From Neobacillus jeddahensis (GTDB lineage Bacteria; Bacillota; Bacilli; Bacillales; Cytobacillaceae): a DNA stretch of 59,396 bases. The stretch spans positions 1 to 59,396 of the forward strand of contig NZ_CCAS010000025.1 in the NCBI RefSeq assembly GCF_000612625.1, given 5' to 3'. Below the pieces are notes generated by a model. It did not search any database and was not told the origin of the DNA. It was given only the letters and a program-made list of their open reading frames with translations. The translations under genes and the position numbers were made by a program. Below, piece after piece: positions 9,086-17,104 of the stretch. Position 1 is the stretch's first letter; every line of letters begins with the position of its first letter.

Positions 9086-9115
9086 AAAAAACAGACTCTG
9101 GTCTGTTTTTTTTTT
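9086..9115 (+). terminator. Terminator after ldh-MFS
   Basis: AACAGAC and GTCTGTT form a stem around TCTG, followed by a run of about ten T, seven bases after the MFS stop codon. Confidence 0.9.
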
Positions 9116-9258
9116 GAAAAAGAAAGATTCATACAAAAATAAAGAGGGATTCTACAAAATTCTAGGATTATTTTACAAAAATTTAAGTTATTCAACAAAA
9201 ATAAGCAATAATCCTACAATTAATAGGTGGATTTACCAAGAGACAAACCTAACGCACT

Positions 9259-9274
9259 GGGGGACAGGTCCCCC
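9259..9274. repeat. Family B palindrome variant
   Basis: GGGGGACAGGTCCCCC is a near-perfect palindrome between the ldh terminator and the diguanylate cyclase gene. It keeps the G/C arms of the GGGGGTCAGGCCCCC family with a changed centre. Confidence 0.75.
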
Positions 9275-9337
9275 TATGACTTATGTCCTGTTTTTTGTAT
9301 AATAATAGGAAAAACTATCAATCTATGAGGCCTGAAA

Positions 9338-10582
9338 ATGAAACCTAAATTTGCTTTTGTCTCTCCACCCGCTTCCGATGAACAAAAACAATTACTCGAA
9401 AAACACTTATTCACTGAAAACATCCAGCGTTGTAAGCTTTTTGCTAGGATCGTCATTCTTTTTGAAGCCATTCTGATCATCATGAATGTGTCATCCACCT
9501 TAACCAACCAAGGAACATTTGCCTTCAATACCTATTTCGTGCTCTATCTCTTGTTATTAGTTATGAGTACGTTCATGCTTGCTTACATCCGCAGGTTTGA
9601 AAAAAAGACCTCTTACACAGAACGACAATATCAACGATTCAAATTAGGGTTATTAAGTTTAGTGAATTTCTTCTTAGTATGGGGTGCCGTTGTGACACTA
9701 GTGGATCAAAAAGAATATGGACATGTCATGGCATTTGCGGTGAACTTCATGTGCGTATCAGTACTTTTTCACGCTTCCAATCGGACTATCCTGAAGCTAT
9801 ACATTCTGCCCCTTACCGTGTTACTGATTGGATTACCTTTTTTCCAACCATCCAATGCTATCTTAATGGGGCATTATATCAATCTTTCTGTTTTTCTATT
9901 TTTTTGTTGGCTGGCTTCAAGAATGTTATATAGAAGTGATGCGACTAATTTTTTCACTAAGCTACTCTTGACTGAAACCAATCAAAGTCTCGCATCGAAA
10001 ATGGAGGAAAATAAAAAGATCAATCAGGAATTGGCAAAGGTAAATGAACAACTGAAGAAATTGACGATTATTGATGAGTTAACCACGATTCCGAACCGAA
10101 GAGGATTCCAACAGTATATTCGTGAAAGATTGAATCACACTACTGATAATCTAAAACTGACTTTGATGATGATTGATATCGATGCCTTTAAATTGTTCAA
10201 TGATCATTATGGACATCTTGAAGGAGATCACGTGATCAAGTCGGTGGCCCAAAGCATCCAAAACTGCCTCCATTCCTCCTCAAGCATCACGGCTCGCTTC
10301 GGAGGGGAAGAATTTGTGATAGCTTTATTTGAGTGGAGGGATGAGGAAATAGACCAACTTGCGGAACACATCAGAGAGGCTGTCTTTGACATGAAGATTC
10401 GGCATGACTATTCCCCCGTGACGAATCATGTGACGATTAGCATTGGTCATGCCACGGGGTATGTGAACAATCAAATAGAAGTAAAATTGTTAATGGAGCA
10501 GGCCGATCAAGCCCTTTACCAGTCGAAAGCAAACGGGCGGAATCGTGTCGAGGGATTTGCTAGTCAGATCACTATGCGCTAG
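9338..10582 (+). CDS. Membrane-bound diguanylate cyclase (GGDEF)
   Basis: A 414-residue protein with about six membrane helices in residues 30-205, a short coiled linker (KMEENKKINQELAKVNEQL) and a C-terminal GGDEF domain from about residue 245. The active-site loop reads RFGGEEF, so the enzyme should make cyclic di-GMP from two GTP. The residues five positions before GGEEF do not form an RxxD, so the product-inhibition I-site appears absent. The domain also has TTIPNRRGF and DIDAFKLFNDHYGHLEGD, typical metal and substrate elements. It stands alone between unrelated genes. The membrane sensor is of no named family. Confidence 0.94.
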   Translation: MKPKFAFVSPPASDEQKQLLEKHLFTENIQRCKLFARIVILFEAILIIMNVSSTLTNQGTFAFNTYFVLYLLLLVMSTFMLAYIRRFEKKTSYTERQYQRFKLGLLSLVNFFLVWGAVVTLVDQKEYGHVMAFAVNFMCVSVLFHASNRTILKLYILPLTVLLIGLPFFQPSNAILMGHYINLSVFLFFCWLASRMLYRSDATNFFTKLLLTETNQSLASKMEENKKINQELAKVNEQLKKLTIIDELTTIPNRRGFQQYIRERLNHTTDNLKLTLMMIDIDAFKLFNDHYGHLEGDHVIKSVAQSIQNCLHSSSSITARFGGEEFVIALFEWRDEEIDQLAEHIREAVFDMKIRHDYSPVTNHVTISIGHATGYVNNQIEVKLLMEQADQALYQSKANGRNRVEGFASQITMR

Positions 10583-10699
10583 TTCGGAAAAAAACAGCTC
10601 CTTATTGGGAAATTGAAGTATCATAAAATGTATGTTATTTTATCCAATATTAACTATAATGATAGAAAAAAAGATAGGTATAATAGGGGGCGCAATAAC

Positions 10700-10804
10700 G
10701 TGGGTTTATTTCAAGGTATAAGGAAGTTTGTAGGAAAAGTAGCAGGAGTAGTAATAACTAACGGAAAAATTAGAGGAATATCCACTAGAACACAGCAATT
10801 CTAA
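10700..10804 (+). CDS. Possible 34-residue basic amphipathic peptide
   Basis: A GTG start at 10700 follows AGGGGG by about 9 nt and opens a 34-codon frame beginning VGLFQGIRKFVGKVAGVV and ending at a TAA at 10802. The peptide is basic and the first 20 residues could form an amphipathic helix, as in small toxins or bacteriocin-like peptides. TATAAT boxes lie 20-45 bp upstream and a strong terminator follows, so the unit looks like an independent small gene. A longer frame from 10613 is also open but has no ribosome binding site. No family is recognised. Confidence 0.45.
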   Translation: MGLFQGIRKFVGKVAGVVITNGKIRGISTRTQQF

Positions 10805-10844
10805 GGAACCATAAATAGATTCAACTACAACTGCAAATTGAAGT

Positions 10845-10874
10845 AAAGGTTCCCAAAATCATGGGAACCTTTTA
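10845..10874 (+). terminator. Terminator after the small ORF
   Basis: AAAGGTTCCC and GGGAACCTTT form a perfect 10-bp stem with an 8-nt loop and a short T tract. It may work in both directions, also ending the convergent tetR transcript. Confidence 0.85.
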
Positions 10875-10890
10875 TGCGTTATGAATGGCT

Positions 10891-11499
10891 TCAATCACAT
10901 GAAATAAATGTGGAATAGAGTTGTTCTAGAATCTCCTCAGGCGAATAACCACGGACATCCTTTTGGAAAAAATAAGCTTCACTGCTTAAAGCCATTAGCA
11001 CCATATCAGCCTTAAAGACACTGTTTGGACGAGTCTGCTTATTTGCCGCCATCTCGTCAAATAACTCTACCATTAATTGATGCAATTCTACATATAGGGG
11101 GCTTTGCGTTCGAGACCAATGTGGTTTGGTTGACTTGGTTTCCTCAACACCTGTCAGCAATTGTGCTTTTCTTTCTCTGAACTGGATAAAAAAGCTAAGA
11201 ATTCCTTTCAACCTTTGACTTGGTGGAGCTGTCTCGTTCTCCTTCAAGTACACTTCAATATCTTCGAAAAATAGATCTATGCTGTCTTTAATTAATTCTA
11301 GACATAATTCACCTTTATTCCGAAAACGGCGATAGAGCGTTCCCGGTCCAATCTGTGCTTCTATGGCAATTTGATTCATGCTTACCTGTTCAACACCATG
11401 TTGTTCAAATAGCCGATGAGCTGTATCCAATATGAACTGCCGATTCTTGGCCGCATCACGACGTTCCGTGCGAGGTTGGGATAGAAGATCTTCATTCAT
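10891..11499 (-). CDS. TetR/AcrR family regulator
   Basis: A 202-residue regulator with the TetR DNA-binding helices near residues 18-60 (VSMNQIAIEAQIGPGTLYRR, then FRNKGELCLELI). The remainder is a ligand-binding domain without clear assignment. It is divergent from an isochorismatase-fold hydrolase and an MFS exporter, and two strong palindromes lie in the shared promoter region. Repression of those genes and of itself is the likely role. The start has good spacing to an upstream AGGGAGTGA region. Confidence 0.93.
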   Translation of the reverse strand: MNEDLLSQPRTERRDAAKNRQFILDTAHRLFEQHGVEQVSMNQIAIEAQIGPGTLYRRFRNKGELCLELIKDSIDLFFEDIEVYLKENETAPPSQRLKGILSFFIQFRERKAQLLTGVEETKSTKPHWSRTQSPLYVELHQLMVELFDEMAANKQTRPNSVFKADMVLMALSSEAYFFQKDVRGYSPEEILEQLYSTFISCD

Positions 11500-11535
11500 C
11501 CTATTGTCACTCCCTAAAATAGTATTTCACATCGC

Positions 11536-11588
11536 TTGACAAACGGAGAGTTCTCCATTTATTCTAAAAAAAGGAGAACTCTCCGTTT
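11536..11588 (+). promoter_or_regulatory. Promoter with paired TetR operators
   Basis: TTGACA (11536-11541) and TATTCT (11560-11565), 18 bp apart, form a promoter for the hydrolase-MFS unit. AAACGGAGAGTTCTCC (11541-11556) fills the spacer and its exact inverted copy GGAGAACTCTCCGTTT lies at 11573-11588. Each half is itself nearly palindromic (GGAGA..TCTCC), so two regulator dimers could bind. Confidence 0.85.
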
Positions 11589-11621
11589 AATTTTAACCCA
11601 AAAGGGAGGCATTTTCAACGT

Positions 11622-12191
11622 ATGCAAAATCAAGCGAATAAAACCGCGTTGTTAGTCATGGATCTACAAAATGGGATTGTTTCCCGTTACGGCGAAACGC
11701 CAGAGGTGCTTCAACCGTTCCAAAAAGCGATTGAAGCGGCTCGTCAAAACGAGATTCCCGTTATTTATGTCAGGGTCGGGTTTAGCGAGGGCTATCCCGA
11801 GGTCAGCCCACAAAATAAGATATTCTCAGCTATTTCTAAACATGGCGGAATGACTCTATCGGATGCTTCCACACAAATTCACGAAGCAGTTCAGCCCAAC
11901 CCAAATGAACCAGTGGTGACGAAGTACCGCTTTAGCGCCTTCGCTGGAAGCACTCTGGAAGTCATCCTTCGTGCCCAACAGATCGATACGCTTGTCCTCA
12001 GTGGGATTTCCACAAGTGGTGTTGTACTATCTACATTGAGGGAAGCGGCAGATAAAGACTTTTCCCTTACCGTACTTTCAGATGCCTGTCTCGATGCGGA
12101 TTCCGAGGTTCACCGCGTTCTGATGGAAAAGGTATTCCCTCGCCAAGCAGATGTGCAGACGGTTGACGCTTGGATTGGCACTTTGAATTGA
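11622..12191 (+). CDS. Isochorismatase-fold hydrolase lacking the usual Cys
   Basis: A 189-residue protein of the isochorismatase/cysteine hydrolase fold. The Asp of the triad is in LLVMDLQNG (near residue 14) and the Lys in VVTKYRFSAF (near 106). The segment that normally carries the nucleophilic Cys reads GISTSGVVLSTLREA, with Val where Cys is expected, so amidase-type chemistry is doubtful. AAGGGAGG precedes the ATG. It is controlled by the divergent TetR gene and lies upstream of a drug-exporter-like MFS gene, which suggests a detoxification role. The substrate is unknown. Confidence 0.9.
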   Translation: MQNQANKTALLVMDLQNGIVSRYGETPEVLQPFQKAIEAARQNEIPVIYVRVGFSEGYPEVSPQNKIFSAISKHGGMTLSDASTQIHEAVQPNPNEPVVTKYRFSAFAGSTLEVILRAQQIDTLVLSGISTSGVVLSTLREAADKDFSLTVLSDACLDADSEVHRVLMEKVFPRQADVQTVDAWIGTLN

Positions 12192-12224
12192 ATCGAACTT
12201 TAGAAAATTGTTTCGTTAACCAAC

Positions 12225-12260
12225 AAGCGCCACTTAAGGTCTCGACCTAAGGTGGTGCTT
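12225..12260 (+). terminator. Hairpin between hydrolase and MFS genes
   Basis: AAGCGCCACTTAAGGT pairs with ACCTAAGGTGGTGCTT around CTCG, a long stem with one or two mismatches. No T tract follows, so it may stabilise or process mRNA rather than terminate. Confidence 0.5.
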
Positions 12261-12319
12261 ATTAGGCTTTACACACATGGTAAATACAGAAGCTAACGAC
12301 GAAGGGAGAGTGGAAATTC

Positions 12320-13522
12320 ATGCCGATTTGGAAAAGAAATTTAATTGTCTGTTGGTTTGGGTTGTTCGTATCAAGTGTAGGCATGAGCCAGATTGTTCCC
12401 GTATTACCGCTCTATATTAAGCATCTAGGTGTCGACAATACTGCTGATATCGCTCAACTTTCAGGATTTGCCTTTGGGGCTACTTTTATCCTTTCCGCCA
12501 TTTTTTCACCTATTTGGGGAAGTGCCGCTGATAAATACGGGCGCAAACTCATGCTCATACGGGCAAGTCTCGGTATGGGAATTGTGATCGGTTGTATGGG
12601 GTTTGCACAAAATGTCTATGAACTGATTGGATTACGATTATTGCAAGGGGTGATCACCGGGTATTCTTCTGCCTGCATGGCTTTGATTGCCACTCAGACA
12701 GATAAAGAACATGCTGGATTTGCTCTTGGTACCCTTTCAACTGCCAGTACGGCCGGAGGTTTGATTGGCCCATTGATTGGTGGTTATTTGGAAGAGAGCG
12801 TTGGCTTGCAATATGTCTTTTTCATCACCGGTGCCTTGTTGCTGATTTCATTTATTGCCACTGCTTTATTTGTAAAGGAATCCTTTACGCGGCAAGAGAA
12901 GGAGGTCCTTCCTTTTAAAGAGATTTGGAATCAGGTTCCAGAAAAAAATTTAACGATTACCTTATTTGTCACCTTTTTTGTCCTAAGTTTAGCCCTTTAT
13001 TCAATAGAACCTGTCATCACCATTTATATTACGCAGTTAACAGAGAACTCTAACCATGTTGCGTTGTTAGCCGGAATGGCCTTCTCTGCTTCAGGACTAG
13101 CCAGTATTATTGCCGCGCCAAGGCTTGGCAAATTGTCGGATAAGCTTGGGGCGCAAAAAGTAATCTTAGTGGCACTAATCGTGGCGGGATGTATGTTTAT
13201 TCCTCAAGCCTTTGTAAAAAATCCTTGGCAGTTAATGATTCTCCGCTTTTTATTAGGCTTAGCTTCGGCAGGATTAATTCCGTCCGTTAATACCCTGCTT
13301 AAGAATATTACCCCCGCTTCCCTTACTGGAAGAGTTTTTGGCTTTTCCATGTCGGCAGGGTATTTAGGTGTCTTTGGAGGCGCAACTCTTGGTGGGCAGG
13401 TGGCCGCCTATTTTGGGATCAAATCGGTATTCTTTATTACCAGTGCCTTATTACTACTAAATGCGGTTTGGGTTTATTTTACGATCTATAAAAAAATGAG
13501 TCTGAAACAATCGGCATCATAA
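12320..13522 (+). CDS. MFS multidrug efflux transporter (MdtG-like)
   Basis: A 400-residue, 12-helix transporter of the DHA1 drug:H+ antiporter type. Loop 2-3 carries GSAADKYGRKLMLIRASLGM (motif A) and helix 5 has STAGGLIGPLIGGYL (motif C of antiporters). The second half repeats motif A as GKLSDKLGAQKVI. AAGGGAG precedes the start. It follows the isochorismatase-like hydrolase and is probably induced together with it by release of TetR. The likely role is export of a toxic compound; the substrate is unknown. Confidence 0.92.
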   Translation: MPIWKRNLIVCWFGLFVSSVGMSQIVPVLPLYIKHLGVDNTADIAQLSGFAFGATFILSAIFSPIWGSAADKYGRKLMLIRASLGMGIVIGCMGFAQNVYELIGLRLLQGVITGYSSACMALIATQTDKEHAGFALGTLSTASTAGGLIGPLIGGYLEESVGLQYVFFITGALLLISFIATALFVKESFTRQEKEVLPFKEIWNQVPEKNLTITLFVTFFVLSLALYSIEPVITIYITQLTENSNHVALLAGMAFSASGLASIIAAPRLGKLSDKLGAQKVILVALIVAGCMFIPQAFVKNPWQLMILRFLLGLASAGLIPSVNTLLKNITPASLTGRVFGFSMSAGYLGVFGGATLGGQVAAYFGIKSVFFITSALLLLNAVWVYFTIYKKMSLKQSAS

Positions 13523-13700
13523 GCCAGGAATCGACCAGATTCCTCAGCCGTGATACTATTCAAACGTTTAATTAGGGACAGGCTAAACGTTGCTATCGCA
13601 GGGTTTTTCACCATTCCGCCATAAATAAGTTGTCTACCAATCTTCAAAAGTAACAACAATATTCCCCAGAAAATGATTTACTTCGCAACAGATACGAATT

Positions 13701-13744
13701 GGGGTCAGGCCCCCGCCGCTTTAAAGCGGTGGGGGCCTGACCCC
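13701..13744. repeat. Long double palindrome of family B
   Basis: A 44-bp inverted repeat with one mismatch: GGGGTCAGGCCCCC then GCCGCTTTAAAGCGG then the inverted copy GGGGGCCTGACCCC. It lies between convergent genes, ending 5 bp before the stop of the minus-strand gene, and may act as a bidirectional terminator. The rest of 13523-13749 holds nothing else convincing. Confidence 0.9.
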
Positions 13745-13749
13745 ACAAC

Positions 13750-14397
13750 CTATAAGACAAAATTTCCGACGACATAATAGCTTGCATAAAGTGTTTGCCC
13801 CAGCAGAACTAGGCCTAACATCATCGATGGCACCCACTTTACCTTAGCTGCAATTCCCTTATTTTTGCGTGTAGCAAAACTTTCCTTACATAAAGATAGA
13901 GCGGTTAACACGGATTGAACCAACATGTAGGATCCTAGAAAAATAGCGGTTGGCTTGATTGCCAGGTCATAACCAAAATAGATGGGAGTCACGAGCAGGG
14001 CGATGAAGGTCAATGCCCAGACAAATTCCAAGAAGTGGCGGAGCCAACATACGAGCGCGACCGCAATTAGACCGCTCAGCAGATAGAGAATCCACTCATA
14101 GCGATGGATCGAAACGAGATAAAATAATCCAATCGCCGCCAGCGACGCAACCGTATAACTCAGATACGAAATCAAATCATGCTTCAACGTGCTCGTCTTC
14201 TCGATCACCTCGCCCTCCTCATGCTTGATCAAGCGAATTCTTTTCCGACCGCCAATCAAGGCCCGCACCACTTCATGCAGAAGCGTGTAACAAAGTGACA
14301 GATACGTCCCGACAAATGGAATCCTCGTGATCACTAAAGCGGCCGCCAAATACACAATAATAGGCAATGATGAAACCATATTCATATTCACATTCAC
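13750..14397 (-). CDS. M50-like membrane protein with degenerate HExxR
   Basis: A 215-residue membrane protein with six or seven helices. Near residue 40 it reads CYTLLHEVVRALIGG, the position and context of the HExxH zinc motif of small M50B-like intramembrane peptidases, but the second His is Arg. A zinc-dependent protease activity is therefore unlikely, and a pseudo-enzyme or scaffold role is more probable. It uses a GTG start with GGAGA 6 nt upstream. It is the third gene of the second PspA cassette, separated from pspA by a hairpin that may reduce its expression. Confidence 0.8.
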   Translation of the reverse strand: MNVNMNMVSSLPIIVYLAAALVITRIPFVGTYLSLCYTLLHEVVRALIGGRKRIRLIKHEEGEVIEKTSTLKHDLISYLSYTVASLAAIGLFYLVSIHRYEWILYLLSGLIAVALVCWLRHFLEFVWALTFIALLVTPIYFGYDLAIKPTAIFLGSYMLVQSVLTALSLCKESFATRKNKGIAAKVKWVPSMMLGLVLLGQTLYASYYVVGNFVL

Positions 14398-14429
14398 ATT
14401 TATTCTCCTTTCCTTTTTAGCTAATAAAA

Positions 14430-14459
14430 GGAAGCACCAACGACTATCATGGTGCTTCC
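14430..14459 (-). terminator. Hairpin between pspA copy 2 and the M50-like gene
   Basis: GGAAGCACCA and TGGTGCTTCC form a perfect 10-bp stem, followed on the minus strand by TTTTATTAG. It resembles the terminator after pspA copy 1 and could act as a partial terminator within the operon. Confidence 0.75.
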
Positions 14460-14475
14460 TCCTCGTTCATCAACC

Positions 14476-15138
14476 TTACACAAGTAACTCTTTTTCCTTT
14501 TTGAGTCTCTCTAGTTCACTAGTTAATTCTTCCTCGTTGACATAGGCTGACTCATATTTTACCAGCGGATTTACAAACTGCTGGCCGGCTTGAACTTCCG
14601 CCTCCATTAAGAGAATTTGGTCTTCAGCCCGGGTCACCCCATGTAAAATCGTGTCCGTTTGGAAGGAAGTCGCTGCTTTTTGCATTTGTTTCATCGACTG
14701 CGCCACGTTGGCCCGCGAAGCTAGAAGGATTTTCTTATGCTGCAATTCATGATACGTTTGCTGAAGCTCAGTCAGCTTCTCCGTTAAACTTCTCGTTTGT
14801 GCTTGAATCGCTTCATATTGCTGCTCATACATGTCTAGCTGCTTGTCATGCGTCAATTTTTCTTGGACTGCTAGTTTAGCGATGCTCTCCTCACCTTGTC
14901 CAATGGCAAGCTTCGCCTGACGTGTTCTTTTTTCTACCAATGCCTTGGTTGCTTGAATGAGCGCAGCCTGTTTGTTCTCAACGAAATACTGACGGGATAA
15001 TGCTCGTTGCGCCTTGCCCATCTCAAGTTCCATTTCACGAGAGTATTCATTTAACATGGCAATTGGATCTTCGCATTTGTCGAGCCAGCCATTCAAATCT
15101 GCCTTTGCCATTGTTTTTACTCTTTTAAAAATACCCAT
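14476..15138 (-). CDS. PspA/IM30 family protein (copy 2)
   Basis: A 220-residue coiled-coil protein starting MGIFKRVKTMAKADLNGWLD and then EDPIAMLNEYSREME, a clear paralog of the protein at 5461 (similar along its whole length by eye). It would bind and protect the cytoplasmic membrane under envelope stress. AAGGAG precedes the start. The upstream membrane-protein gene ends one base before this ATG, so the two are coupled. Both the gene order and the promoter repeat are conserved with the first cassette. Confidence 0.93.
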   Translation of the reverse strand: MGIFKRVKTMAKADLNGWLDKCEDPIAMLNEYSREMELEMGKAQRALSRQYFVENKQAALIQATKALVEKRTRQAKLAIGQGEESIAKLAVQEKLTHDKQLDMYEQQYEAIQAQTRSLTEKLTELQQTYHELQHKKILLASRANVAQSMKQMQKAATSFQTDTILHGVTRAEDQILLMEAEVQAGQQFVNPLVKYESAYVNEEELTSELERLKKEKELLV

Positions 15139-15139
15139 T

Positions 15140-15559
15140 TTACTGATTCTCCTTTTTTATCATTAGATTTTTTTCCCATTGCTCTAACACATGTGCATTC
15201 GAATTCGTTAACGGTTTATGTGAACTCATGATTGATGTATCAATAAATTGTTGCATGGCCGCGGCCTTGGACTTTCTTCGGAGCCCTTTTCCAACTAGTA
15301 CCAAAACCGTGATACCGATCAGGATGAAGACTACGATCCACAGCCAAGCAAAACCGCCAGGCTGCGGGTGACCCATCATGTGATGAGGCCCCATTCCACC
15401 ATCGCGCGGCCCCATGCCCATGCCACCTTGTTCATGTCTATAAGGACCGGCAGCGAGAGCGCTGGCACCTCCGAATAGATAGTGAACTAGATTCATAACT
15501 AGGATCATTGCCGCAATGATTCCACCCCAGAATATACCTTTTCTCACCTTTGGATTCAT
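15140..15559 (-). CDS. His/Gly/Met-rich two-helix membrane protein (copy 2)
   Basis: A 139-residue paralog of the protein at 6134: an N-terminal helix (GIFWGGIIAAMILVMNLVHY), a Gly/His/Met-rich segment (GPRDGGMGPHHMMGHPQPGG), a second helix and a conserved tail with QFIDTSIMSSHKPL and LEQWEKNLMIKKE. The conserved tail is shared with copy 1 (QFIDTSLVGSHIPV), so it probably contacts PspA or another partner in the cytoplasm. GGAGGTC precedes the start. No named family is recognised. Confidence 0.85.
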   Translation of the reverse strand: MNPKVRKGIFWGGIIAAMILVMNLVHYLFGGASALAAGPYRHEQGGMGMGPRDGGMGPHHMMGHPQPGGFAWLWIVVFILIGITVLVLVGKGLRRKSKAAAMQQFIDTSIMSSHKPLTNSNAHVLEQWEKNLMIKKENQ

Positions 15560-15585
15560 CGCTTTCTGACCTCCTTCCGTTATTG

Positions 15586-15627
15586 ATAATAGTAGTTTAG
15601 TAGAGTTTGGTGAAAATTTAGTGAAAC
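15586..15627 (-). promoter_or_regulatory. Promoter with TTTCAC direct repeat (pspA cassette 2)
   Basis: On the minus strand GTTTCACTAAA (15627-15617) is followed directly by TTTTCACCA (15616-15608) and, 16 nt later, TATTAT (15591-15586). This matches the promoter of cassette 1 in sequence, 11-bp period and spacing to the -10 box, so the same regulator probably controls both. Confidence 0.65.
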
Positions 15628-15688
15628 GGGGCGAGGGGAAAAAATTATTTTTAAAAGAGGAAGAAGTAATGGGATCAAAAAAAGTAAT

Positions 15689-15756
15689 TACTCACTTTTT
15701 TATTGACATATATTAAAATGTTGGTAATATCATTTATGAGTGACTACTCACTTTTT
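15689..15756 (+). promoter_or_regulatory. Promoter flanked by TACTCACTTTTT repeats
   Basis: TTGACA (15703-15708) and TAATAT (15725-15730) form a promoter with a 16-bp spacer. TACTCACTTTTT occurs on both sides (15689 and 15745), and TGAGTGACTACTCA (15737-15750) has arms TGAGT/ACTCA, a TetR-like operator. No regulator gene adjoins, so the repressor would be encoded elsewhere. Confidence 0.6.
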
Positions 15757-15828
15757 TTACAAAAGTGATGGCAGTCAGTCTACTATCCGAGAACATATAA
15801 TTCCTCAACTAATTACAAGGAGGTCGAC

Positions 15829-17031
15829 ATGAAAATTTTTAAAAACAAACTGGTAGTGTTATCACCGATCATTGCCTTTGCCGTCTTATTTATTTTTTCA
15901 CTCACCCTTTTTCCATCCGTTAACATCCAGCCAAAAAATCTGCCGATTGCGATTGTGAATGAAGACCAAGGCATACAAATTCCTGATCAACCGAAGATGA
16001 ATATGGGAACAACCATTGCTGAAATGATACAAAAAACAGCAGCCACAACCGATGAAGCCCCTGCTGTAAAATGGATTGAAGTAAAAAGCAGCGAAGAAGT
16101 CCAAAAGGGATTAGATCAGCAAAAGTATTATGCAGCCTTCATCATTCCCAAGGATTTTAGTGCAAAGCAAGCTTCATTAAGAACGCCCACGCCTTCTTCA
16201 CCCGAGGTGCAACTATTCATCAATCAAGGCATGAATACCGCGGCTTCGACAATGGCGGGGCAAATATTGAATACCGTCGTTGACAACATCAACAACAATG
16301 TTCGGACCCAGCTACTTGAAGGATTTGAAAAACAAGGAGCCACATTGACCACCACACAGGCTGCCAGCCTCGTCGCTCCTATTGCCAAAAAAGTCACCAA
16401 TGTGAATGAAATTGGGGCAAACAGTGCAAACGGGAATGCGCCTATTTCGTTATTCCAACCACTCTGGATGGCCAGTATCGCCAGTGCCGTGATTATTTTT
16501 ATGGCGGTTAGTAAACTAGCAGTTAGAACCCGAAAAGAGAACCTTTCCATAAAACTGGGACAAATTTTAGTAGGGGCGTTTGTTTCCTTTGTCGTGGGGT
16601 TTGGATTAACCTGGCTCGCAAATGGCATGGTCGGATTGGCTATTCCACAGTTTGGAGATACTGCGTTATTTCTATCGATTACCTGTTTTAGCTTTTTCCT
16701 AATGATTTCAGCCGTTCTTTCGTTAGTAGGTATGAAGGGGATCCCGATTTTCGTGTTAATCCTTTTCTTTGGAGCACCATTGCTTGCGTTAGCTCCTGAG
16801 ATGATGTCTTCCTTTTATCGCGAGTGGATTTACTCCTGGCTGCCGATGCGATTTATGGTCGAAGGCCTTCGCGAATTGTTCTTCTTTGGTAAAAGCTTGA
16901 GCTGGAATTCACCTGTATCTACGCTTGTCTGGATTGGGGGAGTGAGTCTCGTTATCGTATTAGGCTCATCTTTAAAGCTTCAGGCAGGAAAACAACAAAA
17001 GTCCCAACCAATATTGGAAGGGAATGCCTAG
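15829..17031 (+). CDS. YhgE/Pip-type membrane protein
   Basis: A 400-residue protein with one N-terminal membrane helix (residues 10-30), a large external domain (NLPIAIVNEDQGIQIP is typical of YhgE/Pip and ABC-2-like proteins), then about five C-terminal helices from residue 215. This topology is shared by ABC-2-type permeases and SNG1/YhgE proteins. No ATPase gene is adjacent, so it may work alone. AAGGAGG precedes the ATG by 5 nt. Its promoter carries a TetR-like operator, which suggests induction by a toxic compound. Confidence 0.85.
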   Translation: MKIFKNKLVVLSPIIAFAVLFIFSLTLFPSVNIQPKNLPIAIVNEDQGIQIPDQPKMNMGTTIAEMIQKTAATTDEAPAVKWIEVKSSEEVQKGLDQQKYYAAFIIPKDFSAKQASLRTPTPSSPEVQLFINQGMNTAASTMAGQILNTVVDNINNNVRTQLLEGFEKQGATLTTTQAASLVAPIAKKVTNVNEIGANSANGNAPISLFQPLWMASIASAVIIFMAVSKLAVRTRKENLSIKLGQILVGAFVSFVVGFGLTWLANGMVGLAIPQFGDTALFLSITCFSFFLMISAVLSLVGMKGIPIFVLILFFGAPLLALAPEMMSSFYREWIYSWLPMRFMVEGLRELFFFGKSLSWNSPVSTLVWIGGVSLVIVLGSSLKLQAGKQQKSQPILEGNA

Positions 17032-17104
17032 GATCAGAACTGAAAAATCGTCTACTCGGGTGCGTTTCTTCTTGTAGGAGAAATGCCCTTTTTAATGTTC
17101 GTCC

